Origin: an uncultured Romboutsia sp.
GTDB lineage: Bacteria; Bacillota; Clostridia; Peptostreptococcales; Peptostreptococcaceae
Assembly: GCA_937880075.1 (NCBI GenBank)
Contig: CALFLM010000033.1
Span: forward strand, 30,452 to 94,451
Reading direction: 5' to 3'
DNA length: 64,000 bases
How positions within the stretch are numbered: position 1 is the stretch's first letter; each line of letters starts with the position of its first letter. The translations under genes were made by a program, and so were the position numbers. Positions 29,001 to 36,920 of the stretch are shown piece by piece. The notes below the pieces were generated by a model, which was not told the origin of the DNA, searched no databases, and worked only from the letters and a program-made list of their open reading frames with translations.

Positions 29001-31914
29001 TTATATAATAATCTGAACCAGAAATGTAAAAACCTTTATCTGGTGCTTTGTCATATTCATCAGTATTCTTCTTCCAAAATCCATTTGTTCTACGTTCAAT
29101 CTCAACAATACCTTCTTTATCATAAGTCCAGATAAGCTCAGGTGCTGTTACACTATATCCTTCATCTGATCTTTCTCCAACAAAAGTCAAATCAATATCA
29201 CTTTCAGTATTATTATTCATTTCTATAGTATCATTTTTTACTGTTACTCTAGTAAGTGGATTCAGGTAAGTATAAGTAGTCTTTTTGCTGCTAGTTAATA
29301 CTCTTTTTTCATTTGTATCTGGGTTGATATCTGTTAAAGATATCTTATAAGTAGTTGTTCCAGCTTTGTAAGGCACGTATCCATTTACCATACTTGAAAC
29401 ATATTCGCCTACTGTAGGGTCACTACTTTCAATTGTATAATTATTACGGTTACTAGCATTTTCAGGTTTAACTACAACACCATAATATTGTGGATTGAAT
29501 GCTCCGATTATTGAACTATTCGCATTTCTTCCATGTATTTCTATTAAACTTGGGATAGTTTGTTCTATAGATTCAACAGGAACATATGTAGATGTAACCT
29601 CTACTTTAGCAGTAATGTTTGAGTCTTTAACAGAAGTAACTTTTATAGAAGCTGTTCCAGCTTTTTTAAAGCAGAACGATCTAGAACCTGCCATATTATA
29701 AACCATATCCTCATTATCTGCCTCATAATTAAAACGAGAATAAACAACAGGTACATATTCATCTGATCCTTCGTATCTTGCTTTAACTTTTATATCTTTC
29801 CACTCAGAACCAGCAATCGTATATTTTCCATTTGTAACATCATTTCCATCAATGAATAATTTAATTTCTTCTATATTTTTAGAATTTGCAATTACTTTAA
29901 TATTAGCTACAGTTTGACGTTCACCATTTGCTTTTATCTCTGTTGCTGTTACGATAGCAGTTCCTTCTGCATCTATACGTAAATCACCGTTATCTGATCC
30001 AATTAACATACAATCTTTCGGTTTAATTTCATTAATACTCCACTCAATTGTACTTCCTTCTGGCAGATCAACTATCTTGAATTCACCTGCTCCTTTGAAT
30101 ATAGGATCTACAAAATCAGGTGATAAATGAATCACTTGATTATCTATCTCTATCTCTTCACCGTTATATGATTCAAAAATAACTTTATATTTGTTTTCAG
30201 GTAAATCTGAATCGTCTGGATTATATTCTTGATTTTCACCAAAGTATGGATAACCTGTGCTACTTTGTCCCCATTTCACTCCATATTTACCACGATTATG
30301 ATTTAGAAGATTTGTAAAATCTATAGATTTCATTTCTTCTTCTGTCATAGGTTTAGAATTTATTAAATCTTTACTTGGAATTTCAATTTGGTTTTGTGAA
30401 GTTTTGCTCCAATAGCTATTAATCACGCTTCCAGATTTATATTGATTGAAAAGAACTCCTTTTTTACCTTCACTTACAGAATAGCAGTTAGAAAGAACTC
30501 CTCCATTTAAACGTTTTGCAAATCCGCTGGCATTTGAGCCAGTTACATCAGAATAGCAATTGATTATAGAACCTTTAACTTCAACCGTTATAGGACCAAG
30601 TGCATCCCATCCACCAAAGCTACCAGTAAAATAAATATTTTGTATAATACCTGATTCTCCAAGGATATTAAATATACCTCCATCTGCATTTTTAAATGTA
30701 ACAGTATGACCTTGACCATCTAAAGTTCCTTCAAACTCACCAATTGGAAAATACCAGTCATTAGAATCAATTACAATATCTTTATCTAATACATAAAATG
30801 CATTTTTATCAGATACATCAATCTTTTTCAAATCTTCTACTGAATTAATATGCTTGATGTCTTTTGGATTTTCAGGCAGAGCGACTGGTGATGTAACTTT
30901 TTTCTTTTTTAACGCATTAATTGAGTCACTTAGTTTCTTTGCCTGCTCATCCACCTCTGATTGTGTGGCATCATCTTTTTCAAATATTGCCTCGGCATCT
31001 TTAAGAACTTGTTGCAATGCATTCCAGCTTTCTTCTGTATACTGATCTTTCTTTGTTTCTAGATCTTTTACCTGATTTATATAATTTTCAAGTTTAGTCT
31101 TTTCAACTTTGTCTGACGGAGGTTGAAGTTTCCCTTCTTTTAAAGTTGGAAGCCCATCATTATCTCCACCTTCTGAACTTGTCCAAATAAACCCTGTATC
31201 AGGTAAACTTGTATTAAGTAGTGATACTCCTTCACTGGATTTTAACTCATCTTTTGTTTTTTTATCACAGTTTACTTGCTGAGGTTTTGGATATGCCATA
31301 CTTACTGGCCCCGTAGCATTTACTGTATAATAACAGTTAGAAAGCATAGAGTTAGCTGAGTTATTAATTCCTACCAGACCTCCATACAACATACTATCAA
31401 TTGTACCAGCAAAATAAGAGTTTTTAATAGTACCTGAACTTAATGTTCCAACAAGACCTCCTACTTCTCCCATCCAACCACTTAATTTGATTGATGCAAC
31501 AGAGTAGCTGTTTTGAATAGTACCACTAAGTGTTACTGCCATACTTCCGAAAGTATCTTTACTTTCTATTGTACCTGCACTGTTTATCCCTATATTTTGA
31601 ATAGTACCAGATACATTTTTCGCCAGTGGTTTGTCTGCAAGTGTAATTTTAAAACCTTTCCCATCCAGCGTTCCTTCTAGATTTTCTATCTGTTGACCCG
31701 TGTTTAAAGTAATATCATTTGTTAAAATATAAACCTGATCCTTCTTTATTTCTTTAGGGAAATCATTCGCTGAACTAATTTTAAAAGTATTTTGTAAGTT
31801 ATCCGAAACTACACCAGTTGCATGTACTGGTACAATAAAACTATTGATGATAAGTGTCATTGTTAGAACAATGCTTAATATCGACTTCATCAGTTTTATT
31901 TTTATTTTACTCAT
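26008..31914 (-). CDS. 1968-residue surface protein with two transcobalamin-like alpha-barrels and a DUF4430 domain
   Basis: Domain order by eye: signal peptide (1-33); beta-helix region with GLUG-like repeats (about 40-265: GTIQNSY, GGLVGTLSSGTIKNSYF); FIVAR helical module (about 270-340); second beta-helix region (about 345-560); Ig-like modules (about 570-1000); alpha-barrel 1 of the prenyltransferase/terpenoid-cyclase type (about 1005-1290: GYSYGDEWLIYSLL, NPQTGGFGLID, SSAQVLLALSIL); DUF5011 (about 1310-1385); DUF4430 (about 1390-1500: GPQSGWIYSVN, GSYKLSPDDELIWHYT); DUF5011 (about 1530-1600); alpha-barrel 2 (about 1610-1890: GYGDEWKIFALA, LTDGGFNLSG, SSAQVLIALTTLG); Asn/Glu-rich spacer; C-terminal membrane helix with basic tail. 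No canonical LPXTG; SPETL precedes the helix. Barrel plus DUF4430 is the architecture of intrinsic factor and transcobalamin. First gene before the ECF operon. Confidence 0.9.
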   Translation of the reverse strand: MSKIKIKLMKSILSIVLTMTLIINSFIVPVHATGVVSDNLQNTFKISSANDFPKEIKKDQVYILTNDITLNTGQQIENLEGTLDGKGFKITLADKPLAKNVSGTIQNIGINSAGTIESKDTFGSMAVTLSGTIQNSYSVASIKLSGWMGEVGGLVGTLSSGTIKNSYFAGTIDSMLYGGLVGINNSANSMLSNCYYTVNATGPVSMAYPKPQQVNCDKKTKDELKSSEGVSLLNTSLPDTGFIWTSSEGGDNDGLPTLKEGKLQPPSDKVEKTKLENYINQVKDLETKKDQYTEESWNALQQVLKDAEAIFEKDDATQSEVDEQAKKLSDSINALKKKKVTSPVALPENPKDIKHINSVEDLKKIDVSDKNAFYVLDKDIVIDSNDWYFPIGEFEGTLDGQGHTVTFKNADGGIFNILGESGIIQNIYFTGSFGGWDALGPITVEVKGSIINCYSDVTGSNASGFAKRLNGGVLSNCYSVSEGKKGVLFNQYKSGSVINSYWSKTSQNQIEIPSKDLINSKPMTEEEMKSIDFTNLLNHNRGKYGVKWGQSSTGYPYFGENQEYNPDDSDLPENKYKVIFESYNGEEIEIDNQVIHLSPDFVDPIFKGAGEFKIVDLPEGSTIEWSINEIKPKDCMLIGSDNGDLRIDAEGTAIVTATEIKANGERQTVANIKVIANSKNIEEIKLFIDGNDVTNGKYTIAGSEWKDIKVKARYEGSDEYVPVVYSRFNYEADNEDMVYNMAGSRSFCFKKAGTASIKVTSVKDSNITAKVEVTSTYVPVESIEQTIPSLIEIHGRNANSSIIGAFNPQYYGVVVKPENASNRNNYTIESSDPTVGEYVSSMVNGYVPYKAGTTTYKISLTDINPDTNEKRVLTSSKKTTYTYLNPLTRVTVKNDTIEMNNNTESDIDLTFVGERSDEGYSVTAPELIWTYDKEGIVEIERRTNGFWKKNTDEYDKAPDKGFYISGSDYYITALSEGTVTAIGTPADNTNNVEPVKITITVKPGDVEPVDINKLVTQGVEGAIEFINKNYKDGYSYGDEWLIYSLLHAGETIEKDKLDAYYNSVVKEVKTWSDAKKPTDIERVALSLSILGKDITNIEGVNLAEMIYNSKNLKNGSNELAYALLALDAKNTTIPDTALWTREEMISELLKFQNPQTGGFGLIDNKTTSVDITAMVLQALAKYKDYNEEVNASVEKALRYLKAEMSSKYDFGTPESSAQVLLALSILEIDPLSQDEGFGTRYRNIITRLMDYFDQETGGFTRNPGDKKPIEMTTMQALQGLSSYKGYVNGEKPYWDLTDKLENDGDGSKPEESNKPPVITASDVELYVGDTFDERKNVTAYDKEGRDITEKLEIVENTVDTSNAGVYKVVYKVVDKNNNEAIKEIKVTVKEKNQDSQEQFIKIGVYTDKEAIYESLEVEYKENDTAYTVLKRLFGDKVIASGKNDNLYVSSINGLGEMDKGPQSGWIYSVNRVTPEVSAGSYKLSPDDELIWHYTLNLGKDITNSYEKFDEFKNKYDSEHPLPPIENKAPVINAKDIEIKVGDTFDPMKNVTATDKEGKDLTSKIKVIKNTVNTNKAGNYEVIYEVSDTKGLKTIKTITVTVTEIVNKVDVSKVKSNTENWILSNLKNPGYGDEWKIFALAKGNTNVPSDLYKTYYKNLVNKLKEKNGVLHRTKYTEYSRAIITLTALGYDPTYVGGYNLVEKLYNYDNVSKQGINGLIFALIALDSNEFEIKGNENSREMLINGILSKQLTDGGFNLSGTTGDVDITAMAIQALAKYKNQPRVKSALDKAINFLSKAQLSTGGFGTSEGETSESSAQVLIALTTLGIDINDSRFIKDGNSIIDAIMRFKLENGGFKHLLSQVEANDIATEQVLLALVSIERASNGKTSLYDMSDVDLRNPETGEDKDNGGNSGSNENQDNDKNQGNNENADKTENNSPETLDKSILPFIISATLAMVAIVVLNRRKLD

Positions 31915-32285
31915 ATTTTTTCACTCCTTATAATTATCTCTGGCATTGATTTAACATACAAACTGTTCCATTAAAGTAGTTTAGTCTATATAATTTTATA
32001 TATATTTTCATTTTATGTCAATAAAGTTAAATATAGGCAATAATTATACATTTTTATCGTGATAGTTTTAGATAAATTAGATATTTCTTTGAAAAATCAG
32101 ATATTATTAATGTTAAAGTATATTTTTTTAAAATCAAATTTACAGATATAAGCATTTCTTTCATCTTTTTTGAGATGATTAATTATAATATTAAGTGCAA
32201 CACCTAAAAGTCTATAAAAAAATAGCCTATAAGTTTATGTTCATGTTATAGTAATAGTACCTACAAAATCACTTTAATTATAAAA
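31915..32285. other. Upstream region of the surface-protein/ECF locus
   Basis: It contains the sigma-A-type promoter at 31993-32021 and AT-rich sequence beyond. From -10 to the start codon is only about 79 nt, too short for a cobalamin riboswitch, and no B12-box-like motif is visible. Confidence 0.6.
31993..32021 (-). promoter_or_regulatory. Sigma-A-type promoter of the 1968-residue surface protein gene
   Basis: TTGACA at 32016-32021, a 17-nt spacer and TAAAAT at 31993-31998 on the minus strand. The SD of the gene (AAGGAG) follows about 65 nt downstream. Confidence 0.75.
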
Positions 32286-32532
32286 GGTGATGTAAAGAAA
32301 TTAAGAAGAAAAGGAAAATCCTTAAAACCAAAATAAAAAATAGGTAAAAAATTTGCTGGTTATAATGAAATTGAAAAGACATTAAATATAGATGTTTATT
32401 TTACAGATCTTTATGCTTTTAGAAAAGAATGACTAATGAGAATACTAGTGGGTTATTAAGGGAGTTTTATCTTAAAAAATTTTATTTTTCTACTACAGTA
32501 AACGAACTTAAAAAAGTTGATAAATACATTCT
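32286..32532 (+). mobile_element. IS30-family transposase remnant
   Basis: Plus-strand fragments recall the C-terminal half of IS30 transposases: GDVKKLRRKGKSLKPK then stop; then KFAGYNEIEKTLNIDVYFTD LYAFRKE then stop; then, after a frameshift, TNENTSGLLREFYLKKFYFS. The last contains the NENT.G segment with the catalytic Glu of the DDE triad. Two stops and a frameshift make it dead, and no terminal repeats could be assigned. It lies between the surface-protein promoter and tmRNA. Confidence 0.75.
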
Positions 32533-32657
32533 TCCAGTCTTATTCCATTTTTATCTATATTTTAACATTTTATTACAGTTTTATCATATATCTATAATTT
32601 ATAACATAAATAAAAAACACATTGATAAAATTACCAATATGTTTTCGTGGATTTCAA

Positions 32658-33009
32658 TGGTGGAGACGAGGGGAGTCGAACCCCTGTCCGCAAGTCTTTT
32701 CCCTGTTGCATCTACGTGTGTAGCCAACTGTACTAAAATCTCGTCTCACACATCGCCCAGCGGCAGGCTATGTGATTGACCAGTCCCAATTAGTCCGCTT
32801 TTGGTCGAGACACCCCAAAAGTAGTTCCCTGCATAAATGACGACCAGGCCTAGCCGGCAGGAGGGCGAGGCGGGTCGAGCAGCATTATTAAGCTGCTAAA
32901 GCGTAATTATCGTTTGCGTTTATTTTAAGTTCCCCAGTTTTTACGTGACCCAGAGTAACACGACACGCAGCCCCAAGTTCCAAACCCACGTCGAAACCTT
33001 TACGCCCCC
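32658..33009 (-). ncRNA. ssrA: tmRNA (transfer-messenger RNA)
   Basis: The 5' end GGGGGCGTAAAGGTTTCGAC and 3' end GGTTCGACTCCCCTCGTCTC plus CACCA pair as a tRNA-like acceptor and T arm. The tag reading frame is GCA AAC GAT AAT TAC GCT TTA GCA GCT TAA TAA, encoding ANDNYALAA, a standard clostridial-type degradation tag. Length is about 352 nt. It rescues stalled ribosomes with SmpB, encoded 128 bp upstream on the same strand. Confidence 0.97.
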
Positions 33010-33136
33010 GTGGTAAGTTTAAAGTCCTTGGACTGTTTTCGCAAACTTTTTTATTCACCATTTATATTAAGTTGTTCGTTGTATTTATATATTAATACTT
33101 TTTAGCATTAAAATCAAATGTTATTTAGTGGGTAAA

Positions 33137-33592
33137 TTAGTATTTTCCTCTAAGCTCTCTTTCTATAGTTCTTTGAGCATCTTTTTTAGCTAAGTCTTGA
33201 CGTTTATCGTGTAACTTTTTACCTTTTGCTAAGGCTAATTCTACTTTTACCTTACCATTTTTAAGATACATACTTAAAGGAATTAATGAGTATCCTTTAA
33301 CAGTTGTAGCCCCTATAAGCTTTCTTATTTCATGCTTATGAAGTAATAACTTTCTTACTCTTAAAGGGTCAACATTGAATCTATTTCCTTGCTCGTATGG
33401 ACTTATATGAACTTGTTTTATAAATACTTCGCTATTATCTACAGATGCATATCCATCAGTTAAGTTTACTTTTCCTTGTCTGATTGATTTTACTTCTGTA
33501 CCTTTTAATTCGATACCACATTCATAAGTTTCTTCTATAAAATACTCATGTCTTGCTTTTCTATTTGTAGCTAATGTTTTAGTTCCTGCCAT
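33137..33592 (-). CDS. smpB: SsrA-binding protein SmpB
   Basis: This 151-residue RNA-binding protein delivers tmRNA to stalled ribosomes. Family motifs are present: NRKARHEYFIEETYECGIEL near the start, GTEVKSIRQGKVNL, the central YEQGNRFNVDP and the basic C-terminal tail KGKKLHDKRQDLAKKDAQR that inserts into the mRNA channel. It is followed by ssrA and preceded by rnr, the conserved trans-translation/RNA-decay cluster. Confidence 0.98.
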   Translation of the reverse strand: MAGTKTLATNRKARHEYFIEETYECGIELKGTEVKSIRQGKVNLTDGYASVDNSEVFIKQVHISPYEQGNRFNVDPLRVRKLLLHKHEIRKLIGATTVKGYSLIPLSMYLKNGKVKVELALAKGKKLHDKRQDLAKKDAQRTIERELRGKY

Positions 33593-33689
33593 ACATTCAC
33601 CTTCTTACTTTAAATTCTTATTTAGTATATACCCTATTAGTAAAAATATACCATATATATGCTTATTAGTCAATATTACCAATTTATTG

Positions 33690-33720
33690 TATAGGGCGTC
33701 GGGAAACACGACGCCCTATA
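33690..33720 (-). terminator. Terminator after rnr
   Basis: TATAGGGCGTCG / CGACGCCCTATA perfect 12-bp stem with a 7-nt loop, starting five bases after the rnr stop. The T-run on the minus strand is poor (CAATAAATTGG), so it may be leaky and let smpB be transcribed. Confidence 0.7.
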
Positions 33721-33724
33721 TCTA

Positions 33725-35914
33725 CTACTCTTCTATTTCATCAAAAGGTTGTTCTTGATCTTCACCTTCATTTTGTGGTCTATCTTCTAATTTGTAAAGT
33801 ATCTTAAAGTCTATTTCTCTTAAATCTACATTTACATTATCAACTTTTATTCTAACAGGATCACCTATTCTATATGTCTTTCTTGTACGCTCTCCTATTA
33901 TAGTATATGTCATTTCATCATAAATATAATAGTCATCACCCATATTTGCAAGTCTAGATAATCCTTCAACAGTGTTAGGTAATTCTATAAACATACCAAA
34001 TGAAGTTACACTTGATACAACACCGTCAAATTCTTCTCCAACTTTATCTTCCATATATACTGCTTTGTAGTAATCTTTAACATCTCTTTCAGCTAATTCT
34101 GATGCTCTTTCTCTTTCTGATGATTGAGTTGATGCATAGTCTACTATATTTACAAGTTGTTCTTGTCTTTTCTTATTTATTTTATTATTTAAATGTTCCT
34201 TCATTATTCTGTGTATTTGAAGGTCTGGGTATCTTCTTATTGGAGAAGTAAAGTGGCTATAGTATTGTGCAGCTAATCCAAAGTGTCCGCTACATTCTGG
34301 TGAGTATCTAGCTTGTTTTAATGAACGTAACATTATTGTACTTATAGCTTCTTCTTCTCTTTTTCCTTTTATTGCACTTATTATTGATTGTAGTGCTTTT
34401 GGATGAACTTCTTCTAAGTCACCTTTTATAGTGTATCCAAATGTAGATACAAACTTTCCTAGCTCTTGCATTTTTTCAGGTGATGGAGTTTCATGTATTC
34501 TATAAACAAACGGTATGTTTAACCAGAAGTAATGTTCTGCTACTGTTTCATTTGTTATAAGCATGAACTCCTCTATTATTCTGTTAGATATTCTTCTTTC
34601 GTATTCTTTTATATCAGAAACTTTACCTTCTGGAGTTAATATTATCTTAGCTTCTGGGAAGTCAAAATCTATTGCTCCTCTTCTATTTCTTCTTTCCATT
34701 AATATTTTTGCTAGTACTTCAGCAGTTTTAAAATCTTCTGCTACGTGAGAGTATTTAGCTTTTAATTCTTCATCATCATGTTCTAGTATGTCTGACACTT
34801 CTGTATAAGTCATTCTAGCTTTAGAGTTTATTATTGTTTCTTTTATATCGTATTGTTTTACATTACCTTTTCTGTCTATTTCCATAAATACTGATAATGT
34901 AAGTTTATCTTCATGAGGATTTAAACTACAAACTCCATTTGAAAGAGTTTTAGGTAACATTGGTATTACTGTATCTACTAAGTAAACAGATGTTGCTCTT
35001 TTTAAAGCTTCTTTATCTAGTTTACTTTTTTCGTGTACATAGTGTGTAACGTCAGCAATGTGAACTCCTAATTTAAAGTTTCCATTAGATAATCTTTCTA
35101 TAGATATAGCATCGTCTAGGTCTTTTGCATCTTCACCATCTATAGTAAATATATTTAAATCCCTTATATCTAATCTTCTATCAATTTCTTCTTGTGGTAT
35201 TGGTACTGCTACTTTTTGTGCTTCTTCTAATACCTTTTTAGGGAATTCTTCAGGAAGTCCATGTGCTCTTATTATAGAAAGTATTTCAACTTCCTTTTCG
35301 CCTTTTGGCCCTAATACTTCTATTATTTTACCTTCTGGTTTTCTACCAGCTTGTGGCCATATAGTTATTTGAACAACAACTTTATCTCCGTCTTTTGCTC
35401 CACTGAAGTATTTTTTAGGTATATATATATCTTGATTGAATTTCTTTTCATCAGCTATTACGAATCCAAAAGTTTTGTTTGATTGGAATTCACCAACTAC
35501 TTTAGTTATTTCTCTTTCAAGTACTTTTATTATTGCACCTTCTGCTCTTCTTTCATCCGTTGCAGGCTTTGTTATTTCTGCTACAACTCTATCGTTGTGC
35601 ATAGCTCCATTTACATCTGCTGCTGGTATAAATAAGTCTTGTGTGTATTCTTCGTCTGACTCAACAAATCCAAATCCTTTTCTATGAGCTACGAATTTAC
35701 CTACAAAGTATCCCATTGATTTAGGTGAAGCTATTTTTCCTTTTTTAGTTTTTCCTATATATCCGTCTTCTTCTAATTCTTCTAAGAAGTTATAAAACAT
35801 TGGCATCTCTGTTGGATGTATGTCAAATATTAAGGCTAGTTCTTCCTTTTTTAAAGGTGTATATGCCGGGTCATTTATTAAACCTAATAAACGTTCCTTA
35901 AGTCCAGGTAACAT
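33725..35914 (-). CDS. rnr: Ribonuclease R
   Basis: A 729-residue processive 3'-5' exoribonuclease of the RNB family. An N-terminal winged-helix region (1-65) is followed by two cold-shock domains (about 65-215: GKFVAHRKGFGFV, NKTFGFVIADE). The RNB catalytic domain (about 245-575) carries the acidic cluster in TIDGEDAKDLDDAISIE. A C-terminal S1 domain (about 625-710: GEEFDGVVSSVTSFGMFIEL) and an acidic tail complete it. The SD AGGAGG precedes the ATG. It degrades structured RNA and works with tmRNA-SmpB, encoded just downstream. Confidence 0.97.
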   Translation of the reverse strand: MLPGLKERLLGLINDPAYTPLKKEELALIFDIHPTEMPMFYNFLEELEEDGYIGKTKKGKIASPKSMGYFVGKFVAHRKGFGFVESDEEYTQDLFIPAADVNGAMHNDRVVAEITKPATDERRAEGAIIKVLEREITKVVGEFQSNKTFGFVIADEKKFNQDIYIPKKYFSGAKDGDKVVVQITIWPQAGRKPEGKIIEVLGPKGEKEVEILSIIRAHGLPEEFPKKVLEEAQKVAVPIPQEEIDRRLDIRDLNIFTIDGEDAKDLDDAISIERLSNGNFKLGVHIADVTHYVHEKSKLDKEALKRATSVYLVDTVIPMLPKTLSNGVCSLNPHEDKLTLSVFMEIDRKGNVKQYDIKETIINSKARMTYTEVSDILEHDDEELKAKYSHVAEDFKTAEVLAKILMERRNRRGAIDFDFPEAKIILTPEGKVSDIKEYERRISNRIIEEFMLITNETVAEHYFWLNIPFVYRIHETPSPEKMQELGKFVSTFGYTIKGDLEEVHPKALQSIISAIKGKREEEAISTIMLRSLKQARYSPECSGHFGLAAQYYSHFTSPIRRYPDLQIHRIMKEHLNNKINKKRQEQLVNIVDYASTQSSERERASELAERDVKDYYKAVYMEDKVGEEFDGVVSSVTSFGMFIELPNTVEGLSRLANMGDDYYIYDEMTYTIIGERTRKTYRIGDPVRIKVDNVNVDLREIDFKILYKLEDRPQNEGEDQEQPFDEIEE

Positions 35915-36328
35915 TTGTTATCCTCCTATTTATTATGATAAAATTCTATTTACTTAATTTTTATATTGCTAAATTTTTCATGTTCTCAACGATATATAAT
36001 CTATATCACTTGAGTAGCATATTTGCTCGGTATTTTAAATATATCTTGTGTTCAAGCTAGTTCTTTGAATTTAATATAATATTCATTAGTTATTTATTTC
36101 TTATTAATATATTATTCGTACCTTTTAATCATTATACACTAATAAAATTATTTGGTAAATTTTACACTTATAATAATTCAAACTTTATATTATTTAATAT
36201 CATTTCTGTTACAAATTTTAATAAGCTCAAAAATAATTTTGTAAAACAAAACAACCACGTATACACGTGGTTGCTCTTTTAAAAATTAAATTTAATTCTT
36301 AAAAATGTATAAGTTAAATAATGGCCAA
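35915..36328. other. Intergenic stretch between secG and rnr
   Basis: AT-rich. It holds the secG terminator (36242-36273) and, nearer rnr, sequence without a recognisable element. I see no gene. Confidence 0.5.
36242..36273 (-). terminator. Terminator of secG
   Basis: CAACCACGTGTATACGTGGTTG hairpin (36252-36273), then TTTTGTTTTAC on the minus strand. Confidence 0.8.
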
Positions 36329-36556
36329 TTATTTAACTAAAAGCATAGCTATTGCATTTATAAAGAATAATACTGCAGATATTTTTGTTACTCTTCCAAG
36401 GAAAGCTTCTTTTCCTTTTGGTTTGAAATAGCTTTGGTTTCCTTCTCCACCATATTGTGAAGGAACTGCACTCTTTGTATCTTGTGGCATTATACTTAAT
36501 ATAAGAACTATTGATAGTACTACTTGTACTCCAATCAGTATATTACTTATATTCAT
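36329..36556 (-). CDS. secG: Preprotein translocase subunit SecG
   Basis: A 75-residue membrane protein with two helices (about 3-23 and 55-74) joined by a loop with the family's QYGGEGNQSYFKPKGKEAFL pattern and GRVTKISAVLFF. It is an auxiliary subunit of the SecYEG channel. The gene lies between eno and rnr, as in many Firmicutes. GGAGGTGG precedes the start. Confidence 0.93.
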   Translation of the reverse strand: MNISNILIGVQVVLSIVLILSIMPQDTKSAVPSQYGGEGNQSYFKPKGKEAFLGRVTKISAVLFFINAIAMLLVK

Positions 36557-36683
36557 ATGTCCACCTCCTACTCTTTAGTTTGTAAAATTGTTTCATTTCT
36601 TAATATATCATAATAATGTGGTCAATTCAAGGTATGTATCCTAAAATTAACCTTAACTTCAATATATTAAAACAGCGTAGTAT

Positions 36684-36784
36684 AAAAAAATTTACTTCGT
36701 TTGAGCGATGTGTCGGCGAAACATTTTATTTCGCCAAAGATATATCTTTGCTCTCGCTACAGATACATCCATTGCTCAAAACAA
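36684..36784. repeat. Dispersed GC-richer intergenic repeat, copy 1
   Basis: TTCGTTTGAGCGATGTGTCG and GCGAAACATTTTATTTCGCC match the copy at 49782-49906 (and partly 45717-45783). GCGAAA...TTTCGC and GAGCGA...TCGCT can pair, so a transcript would fold strongly. Not part of any gene. Confidence 0.6.
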
Positions 36785-36840
36785 TTATAATGTTACAAAT
36801 TATCAACAGTATATATTTTTTATAATACCTTAGTATATAA

Positions 36841-36881
36841 AAAATAATCCCTATACAAATATACTGTATAGGGATTATTTT
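36841..36881 (-). terminator. Terminator of eno
   Basis: AAAATAATCCCTATAC / GTATAGGGATTATTTT perfect 16-bp stem with a 9-nt loop, with A and T runs on both sides. Confidence 0.88.
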
Positions 36882-36920
36882 TTATATTTATTTTAAATAA
36901 TATTAAATTTTGTAATTTAA

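Larger units (their letters stand above)
36557..36920. other. Intergenic stretch between eno and secG
   Basis: It contains the secG promoter region, a GC-richer dispersed repeat (36684-36784) and the eno terminator (36841-36881). I see no gene. Confidence 0.6.

Noticed and set aside
29000..30000. Possible frame break in the long 26008-31914 gene, given its mixed domains and change in codon use
   Set aside because: The frame is continuous over 1968 codons, and the barrel, Ig and DUF4430 domains follow in order; no interruption is visible.
31700..31914. LPXTG-type sortase anchor on the 1968-residue protein
   Set aside because: The C-terminus has a helix and basic tail, but the preceding motif is SPETL, which lacks the Gly of LPXTG or the SPXTG-like clostridial motif; I report only a membrane helix.
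32429..32779. Plus-strand ORF of 116 codons ending antisense to tmRNA
   Set aside because: Its first 30 codons are the frameshifted end of the IS30 remnant and the rest is the complement of ssrA; it is not a gene as a whole.
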